From: Acinetobacter proteolyticus
GTDB lineage: Bacteria; Pseudomonadota; Gammaproteobacteria; Pseudomonadales; Moraxellaceae
Direction of reading: 5' to 3'
Length of the DNA stretch: 64,000 nt
Assembly (NCBI RefSeq): GCF_000367945.1
Contig: NZ_KB849179.1
Location: 2,343,755 to 2,407,754 of the forward strand
The first letter of the stretch is position 1. Each line of letters starts with the position of its first letter. The position numbers and the translations under genes were made by a program. This document shows, piece after piece, positions 45,459-56,050 of the stretch. The notes under the pieces are model-generated. The model saw only the letters and a program-made list of their open reading frames with translations. It ran no database searches and was not told the origin of the DNA.

Positions 45459-48215
45459 TTATGCGGCAATCAGATTGCGTAATACATAATGCAAGATACC
45501 ACCTGCTTTAAAGTATTCCACCTCATTCAAGGTATCAATGCGGCATAACACTTTAAACTGCTCTTGACTGCCATCTTCTCGCTGTACCTGAATATCTAAA
45601 GTTTGATGCGGTTGGATATCATCAGATAATCCATGAATCGACAGTACTTCACGACCAGTGAGGTTCAAGGATTGACGGGTTTGCCCATCTACAAACTGCA
45701 AAGGTAATACGCCCATCCCGACCAGATTCGAACGATGAATCCGTTCGAAACTTTCAGCAATGACCGCTTTAACGCCTAAGAGATTGGTCCCTTTTGCAGC
45801 CCAGTCTCGTGACGAACCCGTTCCATACTCCTTACCTGCAATAATCACCAATGGAGTTTGCTGTTGCTGGTACAGCATGGATGCATCATAGATGGCCTGC
45901 TTTTCACCCGTTGGAATAAAGATAGTATTGCCACCTTCTTCACCACCCAGCATTTCATTCTTGATTCGGATATTGGCAAAAGTCCCGCGCATCATCACTT
46001 CATGGTTACCGCGTCGAGAACCGTAGGAGTTGAAGTCTTTTGGCTCAACCCCCTGCTGCTGTAAATAGCGTCCTGCGGGGCTGTCTTTCTTGATATTTCC
46101 TGCTGGAGAAATATGATCTGTTGTAACCGAGTCTCCCAATACTGCCAAGATCCGTGCCTGTTCAATATTACTAATGGCTTTGGGTGGTTGATTAATTTCT
46201 TCAAAAAATGGCGGATGGCGAATGTAAGTCGAGTTATCTTGCCAAGCATAGGTTTGGCTTTGTGGAATCTGAATCGCCTGCCAAGTTGCATCACCATCAA
46301 ATACTGCTGCATATTCTTTATGGAACATGTCGGTATTCACTTTTTGCAAGACCTGATCAATTTCAATCTGACTCGGCCAAATATCTTTCAAATAGACATC
46401 TTTTCCATTTTGGTCTTGCCCAATCGGCTGGGTGGTTAAATCGGTACGGATATTCCCCGCTAGACCATAAGCCACCACCAGTGGCGGTGAAGCCAACCAG
46501 TTGGTTTTCACTAAAGGATGAACACGCCCCTCAAAGTTACGGTTACCTGAAAGCACCGAAGCCACATTCAGATCATGGCATTGGATTGCTTCTTCAATCG
46601 GTTCAGGTAAAGGCCCTGAGTTACCAATACAGGTAGTACAACCATAACCCACCAAGTTATAGCCCAACTCATCCAAGTACGGCGTTAAACCTGCCGCATC
46701 CAGATAATCAGTCACCACTTTAGAACCTGGTGCCAATGAACTTTTCACCCATGGTTTGCGTTGCAGGCCTTTTTCAATGGCTTTTTTCGCCAGCAAACCT
46801 GCTGCCAGCATGACACTTGGATTCGAGGTATTGGTACAAGAGGTAATTGCGGAAATCACCACATCACCATGATTCAATGGATAAGATTTACCTTCAATGA
46901 TGCAAGAGGGTTCTTCATGCGCTAAATTCGCTTTCTTGGCTTCAACAGCAGTACCTCCACCACCTTCATTCTCCAAACGTTCTTTGGCTTCTTTGGCTGG
47001 TTTGAGATTCAGTTCCATCAACGCATTAAACGTTTTCGGAACATCGCCCAACAAAACCCGATCTTGTGGGCGCTTTGGCCCCGCCAGACTGGCTTGTACG
47101 GTACTCATATCCAGACTCAAGGTATCGGTAAATACAGGTTCATCCCCTGTATGACGCCATAGCCCTTGCTCCTTACTATAAGCTTCTACTAAATCTATAC
47201 GTTCTTGTTTGCGTCCCGTCAGGGCTAAATATCCCAATGTCACATCATCAATCGGGAAGAAACCACAGGTTGCCCCATATTCAGGTGCCATATTGGCAAT
47301 GGTCGCGCGATCAGCCAATGGTAAATCAGCCAAACCATCGCCATAAAATTCAACGAATTTACCCACCACGCCTTTTTGACGCAGCATTTGGGTAATGGTA
47401 AGCACCAAATCAGTTGCAGTAATGCCTTCATTCAATTTGCCTGTGAGTTTAAAACCGATGACTTCTGGAATCAGCATCGATACGGGCTGGCCGAGCATGG
47501 CTGCTTCGGCTTCAATCCCCCCCACACCCCAACCTAAAACTCCCAGTCCATTGATCATGGTGGTATGTGAGTCTGTTCCCACCAAGGTATCTGGAAAGGC
47601 AAACACCTGACCTTCATCATCGCCTAACCAAACGGCTTGCGCTAAATATTCTAAGTTGACTTGGTGACAAATCCCGGTACCAGGTGGCACCACACTAAAA
47701 TTATTAAACGCAGATTGGCCCCAACGTAGGAATTGATAACGCTCACCATTACGCTGCATTTCTATTTCAACGTTCTCGGCAAAGGCATTTTCATCAGCAA
47801 AATGATCCACCATCACCGAATGGTCAATGACTAAATCGACGGGTGACAAAGGATTAATCAGATTAGGATCACCGCCTGCCTGTGCCATCGCAGCACGCAT
47901 CGCCGCCAGATCCACCACTGCAGGGACACCGGTGAAATCCTGCATTAATACCCGTGCGGGTCTATATTGAATTTCTTGATCTGAACGTTTGCTTTTTTGC
48001 CAATCGACCAGCGCTTGAATATGCTCCACTTTTACACTTTTTTGATCTTCAAAACGGAGTAAATTTTCTAGCAAAACCTTTAAAGACTTCGGTAATCGTT
48101 CAATATTACCGAGGGTTTGAGCTGCTCGCGTCAAGCTAAAAATTTGATAGGATCTCGAACCGACGCTGAGTGTTTGTAATGCATTGAAACTATTGATTTT
48201 GCTATATCTGGCCAT
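45459..48215 (-). CDS. acnA: Aconitate hydratase A
   Basis: A 918-residue AcnA/IRP1-type aconitase. The Fe-S ligands are visible: AITSCTNTSNPSVM (around residue 460) and GYGCTTCIGNSGPL. The N-terminal GTDSHTTMINGLGVLGWGVGG and the C-terminal GKEYGTGSSRDWAAKGTNLLG swivel-domain motifs are intact. It interconverts citrate and isocitrate in the TCA cycle; the AcnA form is the stress-stable one in enterobacteria. Full length. Confidence 0.96.
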   Translation of the reverse strand: MARYSKINSFNALQTLSVGSRSYQIFSLTRAAQTLGNIERLPKSLKVLLENLLRFEDQKSVKVEHIQALVDWQKSKRSDQEIQYRPARVLMQDFTGVPAVVDLAAMRAAMAQAGGDPNLINPLSPVDLVIDHSVMVDHFADENAFAENVEIEMQRNGERYQFLRWGQSAFNNFSVVPPGTGICHQVNLEYLAQAVWLGDDEGQVFAFPDTLVGTDSHTTMINGLGVLGWGVGGIEAEAAMLGQPVSMLIPEVIGFKLTGKLNEGITATDLVLTITQMLRQKGVVGKFVEFYGDGLADLPLADRATIANMAPEYGATCGFFPIDDVTLGYLALTGRKQERIDLVEAYSKEQGLWRHTGDEPVFTDTLSLDMSTVQASLAGPKRPQDRVLLGDVPKTFNALMELNLKPAKEAKERLENEGGGGTAVEAKKANLAHEEPSCIIEGKSYPLNHGDVVISAITSCTNTSNPSVMLAAGLLAKKAIEKGLQRKPWVKSSLAPGSKVVTDYLDAAGLTPYLDELGYNLVGYGCTTCIGNSGPLPEPIEEAIQCHDLNVASVLSGNRNFEGRVHPLVKTNWLASPPLVVAYGLAGNIRTDLTTQPIGQDQNGKDVYLKDIWPSQIEIDQVLQKVNTDMFHKEYAAVFDGDATWQAIQIPQSQTYAWQDNSTYIRHPPFFEEINQPPKAISNIEQARILAVLGDSVTTDHISPAGNIKKDSPAGRYLQQQGVEPKDFNSYGSRRGNHEVMMRGTFANIRIKNEMLGGEEGGNTIFIPTGEKQAIYDASMLYQQQQTPLVIIAGKEYGTGSSRDWAAKGTNLLGVKAVIAESFERIHRSNLVGMGVLPLQFVDGQTRQSLNLTGREVLSIHGLSDDIQPHQTLDIQVQREDGSQEQFKVLCRIDTLNEVEYFKAGGILHYVLRNLIAA

Positions 48216-48341
48216 AAGGTCGCCCTCCCAGTATTGGCTGGTTTGTTTATTATCAAATTGTTCTTTTAATGTACCTCTGTTTAGAAAAGCATGTGTTCCC
48301 TTTTAGTATCTTATTTTTAACGAGATTATTTGCTTATTCTC

Positions 48342-49157
48342 TTAAAATTTGAGCCGCAATGCAGCCAATGAGTTTTGCCATAATTGTGCAGCCAGCTGTA
48401 ACTCAGGCTGGTCAAGGGTCAGAGCCAAACTTTCCAGAACATAAGGTAGGTTGACTGGGGTATTACGAGTGCGGTGCTCGGTCGAAGTTTGGCAACACAA
48501 CGGTGTCATATCTGGACAATCGGTTTCGATCACCAAGTTTTCGCTGCCAATCACCTGCACCACTTGATGCAGTTTTTTGGCATTTGGATTGGTGATTTGT
48601 CCTGTCACCCCGATTTTGAAGCCCAGTTTAACCAAGGCTTTGGCTTCTTCTACCCCACCGCTAAACGCATGAGCAATTCCGCCTAATTTGAATTTTTGTG
48701 CTTTTAAAATGGCAATACTTTCTGCATGTGCTTTACGGATATGTAATAACACTGGTTTTTGATACTGCGTTGCCAATGTCAATTGCTCAATAAAATAATG
48801 CTGTTGCTTGGCAAACAGTTCGGGTTGTTTATGTTGTTTTAAAAAAGTATCTAAACCAATTTCACCTACTGCCACACAATCCTGCTGCTGTAAGACTTGC
48901 TCAAGCCGCTGTAAATGTTCTGGCTGATGTTGTTCGATATAAAAAGGATGCAAGCCAGGTGCCAGATAAGAAATTGGCACCTTGTCCCAAGCGTGTAATT
49001 GTTGATAGATGTGGATCAGTTCATCAAATCGTGACTCAACAAAACCGATTAACACCAACGCCTCGACCCCGACCTGTTTTGCTTGTTCAGCCAGATGTTG
49101 CCGATCATGATCAAAGTCGGCAACATCAAAATGGGTATGGGTATCAAACAGTTGCAT
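48342..49157 (-). CDS. TatD-family metal-dependent hydrolase/DNase
   Basis: A 271-residue TatD-type TIM barrel. Metal ligands appear in FDTHTHFDV near residue 4, VGEIGLDTF, HIRKA, GIAHAFSGG and ETDCPDMTP. The family has 3'–5' DNase activity and roles in DNA repair or quality control. The shape is nearest to YjjV. It overlaps the downstream end of the upstream lipoprotein gene by 1 base, so the two are probably co-transcribed. Confidence 0.88.
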   Translation of the reverse strand: MQLFDTHTHFDVADFDHDRQHLAEQAKQVGVEALVLIGFVESRFDELIHIYQQLHAWDKVPISYLAPGLHPFYIEQHQPEHLQRLEQVLQQQDCVAVGEIGLDTFLKQHKQPELFAKQQHYFIEQLTLATQYQKPVLLHIRKAHAESIAILKAQKFKLGGIAHAFSGGVEEAKALVKLGFKIGVTGQITNPNAKKLHQVVQVIGSENLVIETDCPDMTPLCCQTSTEHRTRNTPVNLPYVLESLALTLDQPELQLAAQLWQNSLAALRLKF

Positions 49158-50071
49158 TAACTTTGACTAGGCGTACTTGCAGCAGGTGTAGACGCTGCCG
49201 CTGTATCTATTTTTGGTAAATATTCAGGTTTTAATACACCCTGCAACTCATTAAATGGAATCACTAAACGCGGTAGCCCGACCACATATGGACCAATCTC
49301 GTATTCGCCATATTGCAGGATTAAACCCTGCTCACCCAAGAGGAAATTATCGGTGACTTGGAAAGGCCAAGCCTGTTCATATTCTTTCGGATCAGTTGCA
49401 AGTTTTGAATCGACAATCCATGTTTTAAATGCTTCATGCGCCAACTTATCTAAAGTGGCTTTTTGCTTCGGCAATAATAGGTCATGCAACTGAATCTGTT
49501 TTTGGTTCGCTAAATCAAAGTTATAGTAACGTTGAGAGGTTGAACCATGCGCTCCCCCCAAATAACTGCTGCTATTCAATACCACGGTTGCCAATGTTCC
49601 TTTAGGTTGCAAAATTTTAGGCTTAATCATCAAGCTGATCTGATGACTACTACTGAGTGCTTTTAACTCTTCGTCAATTTTTACAAAGGCGTTGGCATAG
49701 GCTTGTGCCTGAGTATCCAAACTCGATTTATTCTCGGCAGTCTTAGGTGTCGAGGCAGCAGAAGCATCTGCATCAACCACATCTAAAATTTTGCCCAATT
49801 GCTCAAGAATTTGCTGATCCAGTAACTGGTCAATAAATGGGAAATTACTTTGTAATCGTTCAACGGTAAAATCTGGACAGGCATTACCTTTACATTCAGG
49901 TAAAGTCACCTGTAGCTTCACCGTTTCACCACGCAAAATCGGCTCAGCAGTTTGCTGTACCGCTGGTGGATCGGTCGGTTTATCCTGTGATTCTTTAGGC
50001 TCTGATTTCGGCTGGCAAGCGGCAAGCAGAATTGCACATGCGAGGACGCTAAATTTAGAAATTGTTTTCAT
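49157..50071 (-). CDS. DUF3298-type lipoprotein
   Basis: A 304-residue lipoprotein with lipobox LAAC after MKTISKFSVLACAILLA. The C-terminal third (NLANQKQIQLHDLLLPKQKA, LGEQGLILQYGEYEIGPYVVG) matches the DUF3298/RsiV-like domain, which in RsiV is a lysozyme-binding domain. The proline-rich linker follows the lipobox. Upstream of tatD in the same direction. Function in this species unknown. Confidence 0.75.
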   Translation of the reverse strand: MKTISKFSVLACAILLAACQPKSEPKESQDKPTDPPAVQQTAEPILRGETVKLQVTLPECKGNACPDFTVERLQSNFPFIDQLLDQQILEQLGKILDVVDADASAASTPKTAENKSSLDTQAQAYANAFVKIDEELKALSSSHQISLMIKPKILQPKGTLATVVLNSSSYLGGAHGSTSQRYYNFDLANQKQIQLHDLLLPKQKATLDKLAHEAFKTWIVDSKLATDPKEYEQAWPFQVTDNFLLGEQGLILQYGEYEIGPYVVGLPRLVIPFNELQGVLKPEYLPKIDTAAASTPAASTPSQS

Positions 50072-50190
50072 TTAAAACCTATCAGTATTGTTATTACACA
50101 AGATTTTTAAATGCTATCGAAGTTAAAGCAAAACCGCTACAGGCACATGCAATTTCTATACGAAACTTAGAATAACAATTTCTGACTCTA

Positions 50191-51018
50191 TTAGAACATT
50201 TGTTGGTAAATTTCAGCTTGTAGCATCTGCTTGCTTTGTTCAGTGGTCAAATAAATATCTAGTTGTGGCGCATCTTTACTGATTTCATTAGCACGATAAT
50301 GTACTCCAATGCCTTCTCCATCAAAGAACCAATCAGCCTGTCCCCAATACAGTTTTTTCGGCACTTGCTTTTTGACTTCTGCCGATTGCTTGTCTACCCA
50401 TGTTTGATAGTGGCTTTGAATAATCTGGTTTAAAGCATTTTGCTGATTTTTCTGAATCACATCCAAAATGCTAACACTTTTTTGCAACTTACGATCTGCC
50501 ACAAAAAAGTAGAAGCGATCTTTCACCGCAATATCTTCTTGTTGCGTATCCACCCCGATCTGCAACAACACATATTGATTACGCTGTGAGGCAATACGCG
50601 TGCTGAGATGCAGCGCATAGGCTTTATTCTTGGAATATTTATCCTGCCATTCATCTGACTTTTTCACATAGGCATTAATGGCTTGCTGTAAGGTCAGATT
50701 CTTATTCTGTTCAATTTGTTGCTGAATCACATTGGCCTGATTCTTGGCAATCCACGCATTCAGCCATTCATCTTGGGTTTTGACGGTCTGAATATCGACA
50801 TCAATACAATTCTTTTTTTCACAGAATGGCAAGGCATAATCGGCCTTGGCTTCTTTCATATTTAAGTAAGGAAGAACATCAGCTTTTTCGACCGATGAAG
50901 CCGCCTGTTCTTTGGTCTGCTCTGCAGTGCTTTCATTTTTATTCGGATGATCACATGCGGTTAAAGCCATCATGCCAATCATCATACTGATAGCTAAAAG
51001 TGGTTTTAAAGTGTTCAT
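50191..51018 (-). CDS. DUF3298-like lipoprotein, second copy
   Basis: A 275-residue lipoprotein with lipobox LTAC, from the ATG at 51018, which has AAGGAT 7 bases upstream. It has the same plan as the neighbouring lipoprotein: LPFCEKKNCIDVDIQTVKT matches LPECKGNACPDFTVERLQS in Cys spacing, and DWFFDGEGIGVHYRANEIS matches LGEQGLILQYGEYEIG. The two appear to be diverged paralogues arranged in tandem. Confidence 0.72.
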   Translation of the reverse strand: MNTLKPLLAISMMIGMMALTACDHPNKNESTAEQTKEQAASSVEKADVLPYLNMKEAKADYALPFCEKKNCIDVDIQTVKTQDEWLNAWIAKNQANVIQQQIEQNKNLTLQQAINAYVKKSDEWQDKYSKNKAYALHLSTRIASQRNQYVLLQIGVDTQQEDIAVKDRFYFFVADRKLQKSVSILDVIQKNQQNALNQIIQSHYQTWVDKQSAEVKKQVPKKLYWGQADWFFDGEGIGVHYRANEISKDAPQLDIYLTTEQSKQMLQAEIYQQMF

Positions 51019-51106
51019 CGCATCATCCTTTATTTTAATCCCTCCCAACCTCACTTTATAAAAGGGAGGAGCATCACGAATCTAAATAGTTATAGAACTC
51101 GTGAAA

Positions 51107-51133
51107 AAGTCTCTCTTACATAAAGAGAGACTT
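51107..51133 (-). terminator. Intrinsic terminator after prfC
   Basis: Stem AAGTCTCTCTT / AAGAGAGACTT with a 5-base loop; the minus-strand tail is TTTCAC. It lies 10 bp past the prfC stop. Confidence 0.8.
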
Positions 51134-51142
51134 AGGGAGATT

Positions 51143-52732
51143 CTAGTGTTCTCGTGTGTTACGGAACTGAATGTCTGGCCAGCGTTCTTGCATTAACTGC
51201 AAGTTTACACGACTTGGTGCCAGATAAGTCAGATGACCACCGCCATCCACTGAAAGCTGGTCATGTGCTTTTTTCTTAAATTCATTCAGAATTTTGTCAT
51301 CATCACAATGTACCCAGCGCACGGTATGTACACTGACTGGTTCATAAAGACAATCGACCTTATATTCTTCTTTTAAGCGGTAAGCCACCACATCAAACTG
51401 TAACACACCAACTGCACCCACAATCAGGTCGTTACTGATCTGTGGCATGAAGACCTGAGTTGCACCTTCTTCCGATAACTCTTTCAGACCTTTTTGTAGC
51501 TGCTTCGATTTCAAAGGATCTTTTAAGCGAACACGGCGGAACATTTCAGGTGCGAAGTGTGGAATCCCGGTGAAATGCAGATCTTCACCACTGGTAAAAG
51601 TATCGCCAATCTGAATGGTCCCGTGGTTATGCAAACCAATGATATCACCCGGCCAAGCTTCTTCTAGATGCTCACGCTCACCTGCAAGGAAGGTTAATGC
51701 ATCACTGATACGCACATCTTTACCGATACGTACATGATTCATTTTCAAACCTTTTTCATATTTACCTGAGCAAATACGCATAAAGGCAATACGGTCACGG
51801 TGTTTCGGATCCATATTGGCTTGAATTTTAAATACGAAGCCTGTGAAACCTTCTTCATTGGCTTCAACAATACGTTCTTGTGTTGGATGTGCTTTCGGCT
51901 CTGGCGCCCAATTAATAAAGGTATCCAACACATGGTCAACCGCAAAGTTACCCAACGCGGTACCGAACAATACAGGGGTTTGTTTACCTTGCAAGAATAA
52001 CTCACGGTCTAATGGCTCATTGGCCATTTGCACCAATTCAAGTGATTCCTCAAATGATGACCATGCCAACTCACCGACTTTTTCACGAATATCAGCATGA
52101 TCATAACCATCACGCACTTCAATATCGGTAATGGTTGAACCAAAACCTGCTTTATAAACATACAGTTTGTTTTCAAGCAGATTGTAAACACCCGCAAAAT
52201 CACGCCCCATGCCTAAAGGCCAAGTAATGGGCACACAACGGATATTCAGGACATTTTCAATTTCGTCGAGCAACTCTAGAGGCTCACGAATTTCACGGTC
52301 CATTTTGTTCACAAACGAAATGATTGGTGTGTCGCGCATACGACACACTTCCATTAGTTTAATGGTACGTTCCTCGACACCTTTTGCGCCATCGATGACC
52401 ATTAAGGCAGAATCCACTGCAGTCAAGGTACGATAGGTATCTTCCGAAAAGTCTTCATGTCCCGGTGTATCGAGTAAGTTAATGGTGTGCTTTTTATAAG
52501 GGAACTGCATCACCGACGTGGTAATCGAGATACCACGTTCTTTTTCCATTTCCATCCAGTCCGACGTTGCAGAACGGTCAGACTTACGGCTTTTGACCAT
52601 ACCTGCAACTTGAATCGCCTTACCCCATAACAACAGTTTTTCTGTCATGGTGGTCTTACCCGCATCGGGGTGGGAAATAATCGCAAAGGTGCGACGTTGG
52701 GCAACCTGTGCCGCTAATTCATCTTTAAACAT
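51143..52732 (-). CDS. prfC: Peptide chain release factor 3
   Basis: A 529-residue translational GTPase. G1 is [15 protein letters not shown], the switch region is [12 protein letters not shown]3 is [14 protein letters not shown] and G4 is VNKMDRE. The order GTPase, domain II, domain III and the C-terminal [15 protein letters not shown] end match RF3, not EF-G. It removes RF1/RF2 from the ribosome after peptide release. Full length. Confidence 0.96.
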   Translation of the reverse strand: MFKDELAAQVAQRRTFAIISHPDAGKTTMTEKLLLWGKAIQVAGMVKSRKSDRSATSDWMEMEKERGISITTSVMQFPYKKHTINLLDTPGHEDFSEDTYRTLTAVDSALMVIDGAKGVEERTIKLMEVCRMRDTPIISFVNKMDREIREPLELLDEIENVLNIRCVPITWPLGMGRDFAGVYNLLENKLYVYKAGFGSTITDIEVRDGYDHADIREKVGELAWSSFEESLELVQMANEPLDRELFLQGKQTPVLFGTALGNFAVDHVLDTFINWAPEPKAHPTQERIVEANEEGFTGFVFKIQANMDPKHRDRIAFMRICSGKYEKGLKMNHVRIGKDVRISDALTFLAGEREHLEEAWPGDIIGLHNHGTIQIGDTFTSGEDLHFTGIPHFAPEMFRRVRLKDPLKSKQLQKGLKELSEEGATQVFMPQISNDLIVGAVGVLQFDVVAYRLKEEYKVDCLYEPVSVHTVRWVHCDDDKILNEFKKKAHDQLSVDGGGHLTYLAPSRVNLQLMQERWPDIQFRNTREH

Positions 52733-52915
52733 GAGAAAAATCTACACTAGTGCACCCATTTCGTATCTGTAAACGAAGACATGAACGAATGGCATGCGAA
52801 AGAATTTAAAATTGGCGCAATTGTAGCAGATTTATCGATTGTTGATATGTCTTCATTTCCCCTAACACTTTATCTATTAATCCCCGCAACTTCGGCTCTT
52901 GTTAAGTCCCTCCAA

Positions 52916-52938
52916 TAAAAAAACCATCATCAGATGGC
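52916..52938 (-). terminator. Probable terminator after the 294-aa lipoprotein gene
   Basis: Stem CCATC/GATGG (extended by G·T) with a 4-base loop, and an A-run on the plus strand that gives eight T on the minus strand. Confidence 0.6.
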
Positions 52939-52957
52939 TTCTTTATGATTGATGGAT

Positions 52958-53842
52958 TTAAAGCTCATCCCCTAAACCAAAACCCCCAAATAAAGGAGAA
53001 TTTGTATCTTCTCCTCCCAAATCAAATCCTCCAAAAATCGGTGGTTCGGAAGATGCAGTTTCAGTCTGTCCTGAATCCGAGCCGTTCTCAGTTCCATGAT
53101 TGGAAGTAGGTGGGGCGCCATCTCTGGTTGAGGGATATTCATCCAACAACAAAATTGTACTGAGAGGATCACATTGCGTTCTATCTTTTATACTTTCCTC
53201 GTCATAACTTGCACCCTGATCCTCTGCATAGAATTTTTTAGCGTATTGTGCATGATAACTTGCTGTCCAATTCTGTAAAATATTCGGCAAATTGAAGGTG
53301 TAGAAATATGTTCGTGACTCATTTGGCTGATACACATTTACTGTTTCGTCATTTAGACAGTAATCTGTTTGTGTTGTTTTAACAGTTTTTGTACCCGTAA
53401 GTTGAAAAGCTGCCTTACAACTATTGGTATATTCATAAATTGGAAACGAGGTCTTATTTTTGACTATAACCTGGAGCTTTAAACGTACAGGGATTGAATC
53501 ATTCATTGCAAAAAGATCCATCCGATCTCCCATCACCATGGGAATATGTGGACTATAATGACGTACAAACTGAATGGTTCGCTCTATTCCACCGCAGTTT
53601 TGAGTAATCGGGTTTGGATATGCAACCGCATACAACAAGCCATCTTCTTCCATACGATCAGGTTTAACATCTGACTGAGGTTTTGGTACAGGATTTTCAG
53701 TTCCAACAGACAGGCCTCCAGACCCCGTTCCAGTCCCCCCCAAACTCACCCCTACACTAAAATTACCATTCTCATCTTTGCACCCTGTTAAAATCAAAAC
53801 CCCAACCAAGATTAAGGAAGGTTTTAAATTTACGTGTCCCAT
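52958..53842 (-). CDS. Lipoprotein of unknown function
   Basis: A 294-residue lipoprotein with lipobox LTGC, followed by a Gly-rich low-complexity stretch (GTGTGSGGLSVG). The central region has three to four Cys (CGGIERTIQF, NSCKAAFQL, DYCLNDE). The tail repeats FGGFDLGGED and FGGFGLGDEL, about 14 residues apart. No family recognised. It is divergent from nothing and stands alone before the adhesin genes, with 298 bp of unannotated AT-rich DNA between. Confidence 0.6.
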   Translation of the reverse strand: MGHVNLKPSLILVGVLILTGCKDENGNFSVGVSLGGTGTGSGGLSVGTENPVPKPQSDVKPDRMEEDGLLYAVAYPNPITQNCGGIERTIQFVRHYSPHIPMVMGDRMDLFAMNDSIPVRLKLQVIVKNKTSFPIYEYTNSCKAAFQLTGTKTVKTTQTDYCLNDETVNVYQPNESRTYFYTFNLPNILQNWTASYHAQYAKKFYAEDQGASYDEESIKDRTQCDPLSTILLLDEYPSTRDGAPPTSNHGTENGSDSGQTETASSEPPIFGGFDLGGEDTNSPLFGGFGLGDEL

Positions 53843-54140
53843 AAACGTTTCTCATTAAAATTTATTATGAATCTTTGACAAATAACATCCTATTACCTGT
53901 TCTCTTGTCGCCTTAATATTTTAACAGATACCCAAATAGATAATATATTTTAATTACTCCAAACCACTATTATTTAAGTCATTTTTCATAAAAAAAGGGC
54001 TGTCTCCATGCTGATAAAGAACAACCCAAGAGGAACATCTATACAAGAGAATCTAAGTTGAAGTTTTGCCAATCAAGAAAACTTAGCTTCTCTTTACTTT
54101 ATTATTTTTATTTGTCTACCATGTTATCTATAGCGATCAG

Positions 54141-55994
54141 TTAAAAGGCATAGCTCAAACCAATACGACTACCAACTTCATTTCCACCCGCATAGCCAAC
54201 AGAACCACTCAGTGAAACACGACTTGCAAAGAATGAAGTGACTAGACCAACGGAACCCGCAGTTTCCCCTTCAAAATGACCTACCCCTGCAAATACAGCG
54301 ACTTGTCCAGAACGAATGTTTGGTACTGCTTGTTGAGCAGCCAATGCAATCGCTACACCACGATAAGCACTCTTCTCAATATCATCCAAACGACGACTTG
54401 CTTGATTGAGACGACCATCCAGACGGTTGACTTCTGCTTTACGCGTTGCTGCTTCTGCATCAATACGTTGAGCTAATGCCGTATCACCTGCAATACGTGC
54501 ATCTCGTTCAGCATTGACCGCTGCAATACGTTCAGCTTTGGTCATTGCATCACCCGCAATACGAGCATTTTTCTCTGCAGTATCCGCATCGGCACGTAAG
54601 GTTGCTTCATTCGTAATCGCTGCAATACGAGCATCTCTCTCTGCAGTATCCCCTGCAATACGATCTGCTGTTTCTTGTGCATCGGCATTGGCACGAAGCG
54701 TTGCTTCATTATTGATTGCTAAGATACGAGCATCTCTTTCAGCGTTAACGGCTTCTATACGTTCTGCTTTAGTCGCTGCATCGCCTGCAATACGTGCATC
54801 TTTTTCGGCATCATCTGCTGCTGCACGAAGTTTTGCTTCATTGCCAATCGCAGTTGAAAGGGCAATATCTGCATTAGCACGCTCTTTAGCTTCATCATCA
54901 ACTGCTTGCTGACGTGCTGCAATTTCAACCGCCAGTTTATCGGCTAAATCTTTATCGCCTGCAATTCGTTCAGTTTTTTCAGTCGTCAGCAAAGTATCTG
55001 CATGATCAATCAGTTGTGCACCTACACCAATTTTAGCAATTTCACGTTTAAGCTGTGAGACGTTAATTGCATCCATGTTGTCTACACCATCCGCCACTTG
55101 GGTAATACGACGAATCGCACCACCTAATAAACCGCCAACACTAACCGTATTCTCACTACTTGCACCTTGACCTTGTGTATCAGAGCCATAACCAATCGCT
55201 ACAGAATTTTTATCATCCGCAATCGAAGTTCCTGGAACACCGGCTGTTGCACCAACTGCGCCGCCACTGCCAGATCCCAACTGTACGACATTCTCAGCAG
55301 TGCCTGTCGCATGACTGCCAATCACCACAGAATTTAAGCCAGAACCCGCAGATTCAGCCCCCATACGTACTGCATTTTGACCACCTGTCTCTGCGTTATA
55401 ACCAATTGTGGTTGCATTTTCAGCATTTGCCCATGTTTGGCTGCCAACCGCAGTTGCACCATTACCACCACTCGCCCATGCCCAATCACCAAAAGAACTC
55501 GATTGGTTACCACGGACTTCACTATGCCCACCAACCGCAGTCGCATTTTCGTCATAGACATTCTGGCTATTACCTACAGCAACGCTATTTGCTTTGTTTA
55601 CATTAATTCCCGTACCAACAGCGGTACTCTGAGTATCATTTGCATTGATCCATGAACCAACTGCAATACTACTTTCACCTCTGGCATGGGCCTCAGCACT
55701 TATGGCGATAGATGAATCACCCGTGGCTTCATTGTTTGTACCCGCAGCAAAACCATTTTGCCCCATGGCATTACTGTTATACCCCATACCAATACTGGTA
55801 TTATCTACATCATTGAGTTGACCCAAGATAATACCGTTGGCTGTAGAAGGAACATTGGCATAATTCGTTTGCCCACCTATTGCATTACTCAAACCAGAGC
55901 CTGTTCCTGTTGGCCCTTCCCATACAGGTGCTGCATATGCATGGCTTACCATCAAGGCAGTAGCTATTATTGATAATTGAAAAGTTTTCTTCAT
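54141..55994 (-). CDS. YadA-like trimeric autotransporter adhesin (second of tandem pair)
   Basis: A 617-residue adhesin. It has signal peptide MKKTFQLSIIATALMVSHAYA, a head of roughly 240 residues with left-handed beta-roll repeats of about 14 residues (AVGxxxxANxxxS, for example AVGSQTWANAENATTIG), a neck (AINVSQLKREI), a stalk of hendecad coiled coil and a C-terminal YadA anchor of about 65 residues ending in a beta-barrel strand that finishes SYAF. Such proteins trimerise, export themselves and bind matrix proteins or cells. It lies 56 bp downstream of its paralogue with no visible terminator, so an operon is likely. Confidence 0.88.
   Translation of the reverse strand: MKKTFQLSIIATALMVSHAYAAPVWEGPTGTGSGLSNAIGGQTNYANVPSTANGIILGQLNDVDNTSIGMGYNSNAMGQNGFAAGTNNEATGDSSIAISAEAHARGESSIAVGSWINANDTQSTAVGTGINVNKANSVAVGNSQNVYDENATAVGGHSEVRGNQSSSFGDWAWASGGNGATAVGSQTWANAENATTIGYNAETGGQNAVRMGAESAGSGLNSVVIGSHATGTAENVVQLGSGSGGAVGATAGVPGTSIADDKNSVAIGYGSDTQGQGASSENTVSVGGLLGGAIRRITQVADGVDNMDAINVSQLKREIAKIGVGAQLIDHADTLLTTEKTERIAGDKDLADKLAVEIAARQQAVDDEAKERANADIALSTAIGNEAKLRAAADDAEKDARIAGDAATKAERIEAVNAERDARILAINNEATLRANADAQETADRIAGDTAERDARIAAITNEATLRADADTAEKNARIAGDAMTKAERIAAVNAERDARIAGDTALAQRIDAEAATRKAEVNRLDGRLNQASRRLDDIEKSAYRGVAIALAAQQAVPNIRSGQVAVFAGVGHFEGETAGSVGLVTSFFASRVSLSGSVGYAGGNEVGSRIGLSYAF
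54465..54830 (-). repeat. Hendecad stalk repeats, 11 units
   Basis: Eleven consecutive 11-residue units, 33 bp each, most starting Arg-Ile/Ala (for example RIAGDAATKAE, RIEAVNAERDA, RILAINNEATL, RANADAQETAD). The 11-residue period indicates a hendecad coiled coil. DNA segments are nearly identical to those in the next gene. Confidence 0.85.
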
Positions 55995-56050
55995 TACATC
56001 ATCCTTATATTATGACTAAATCTCACCCAGTCTGTATCACCAAGTACGAC

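Noticed and set aside
46208..46636. 142-codon plus-strand frame within acnA
   Set aside because: Shadow of acnA, which is full length with all Fe-S ligands.
54465..54830. Regular 33-bp periodicity that could suggest a CRISPR array or VNTR
   Set aside because: The periods are in-frame codons of an 11-residue coiled-coil stalk. There are no unique spacers and no cas genes.
54514..54912. Plus-strand frame of 132 codons opposite the second adhesin
   Set aside because: Antisense shadow of the stalk repeats; same reasoning as for the other adhesin.
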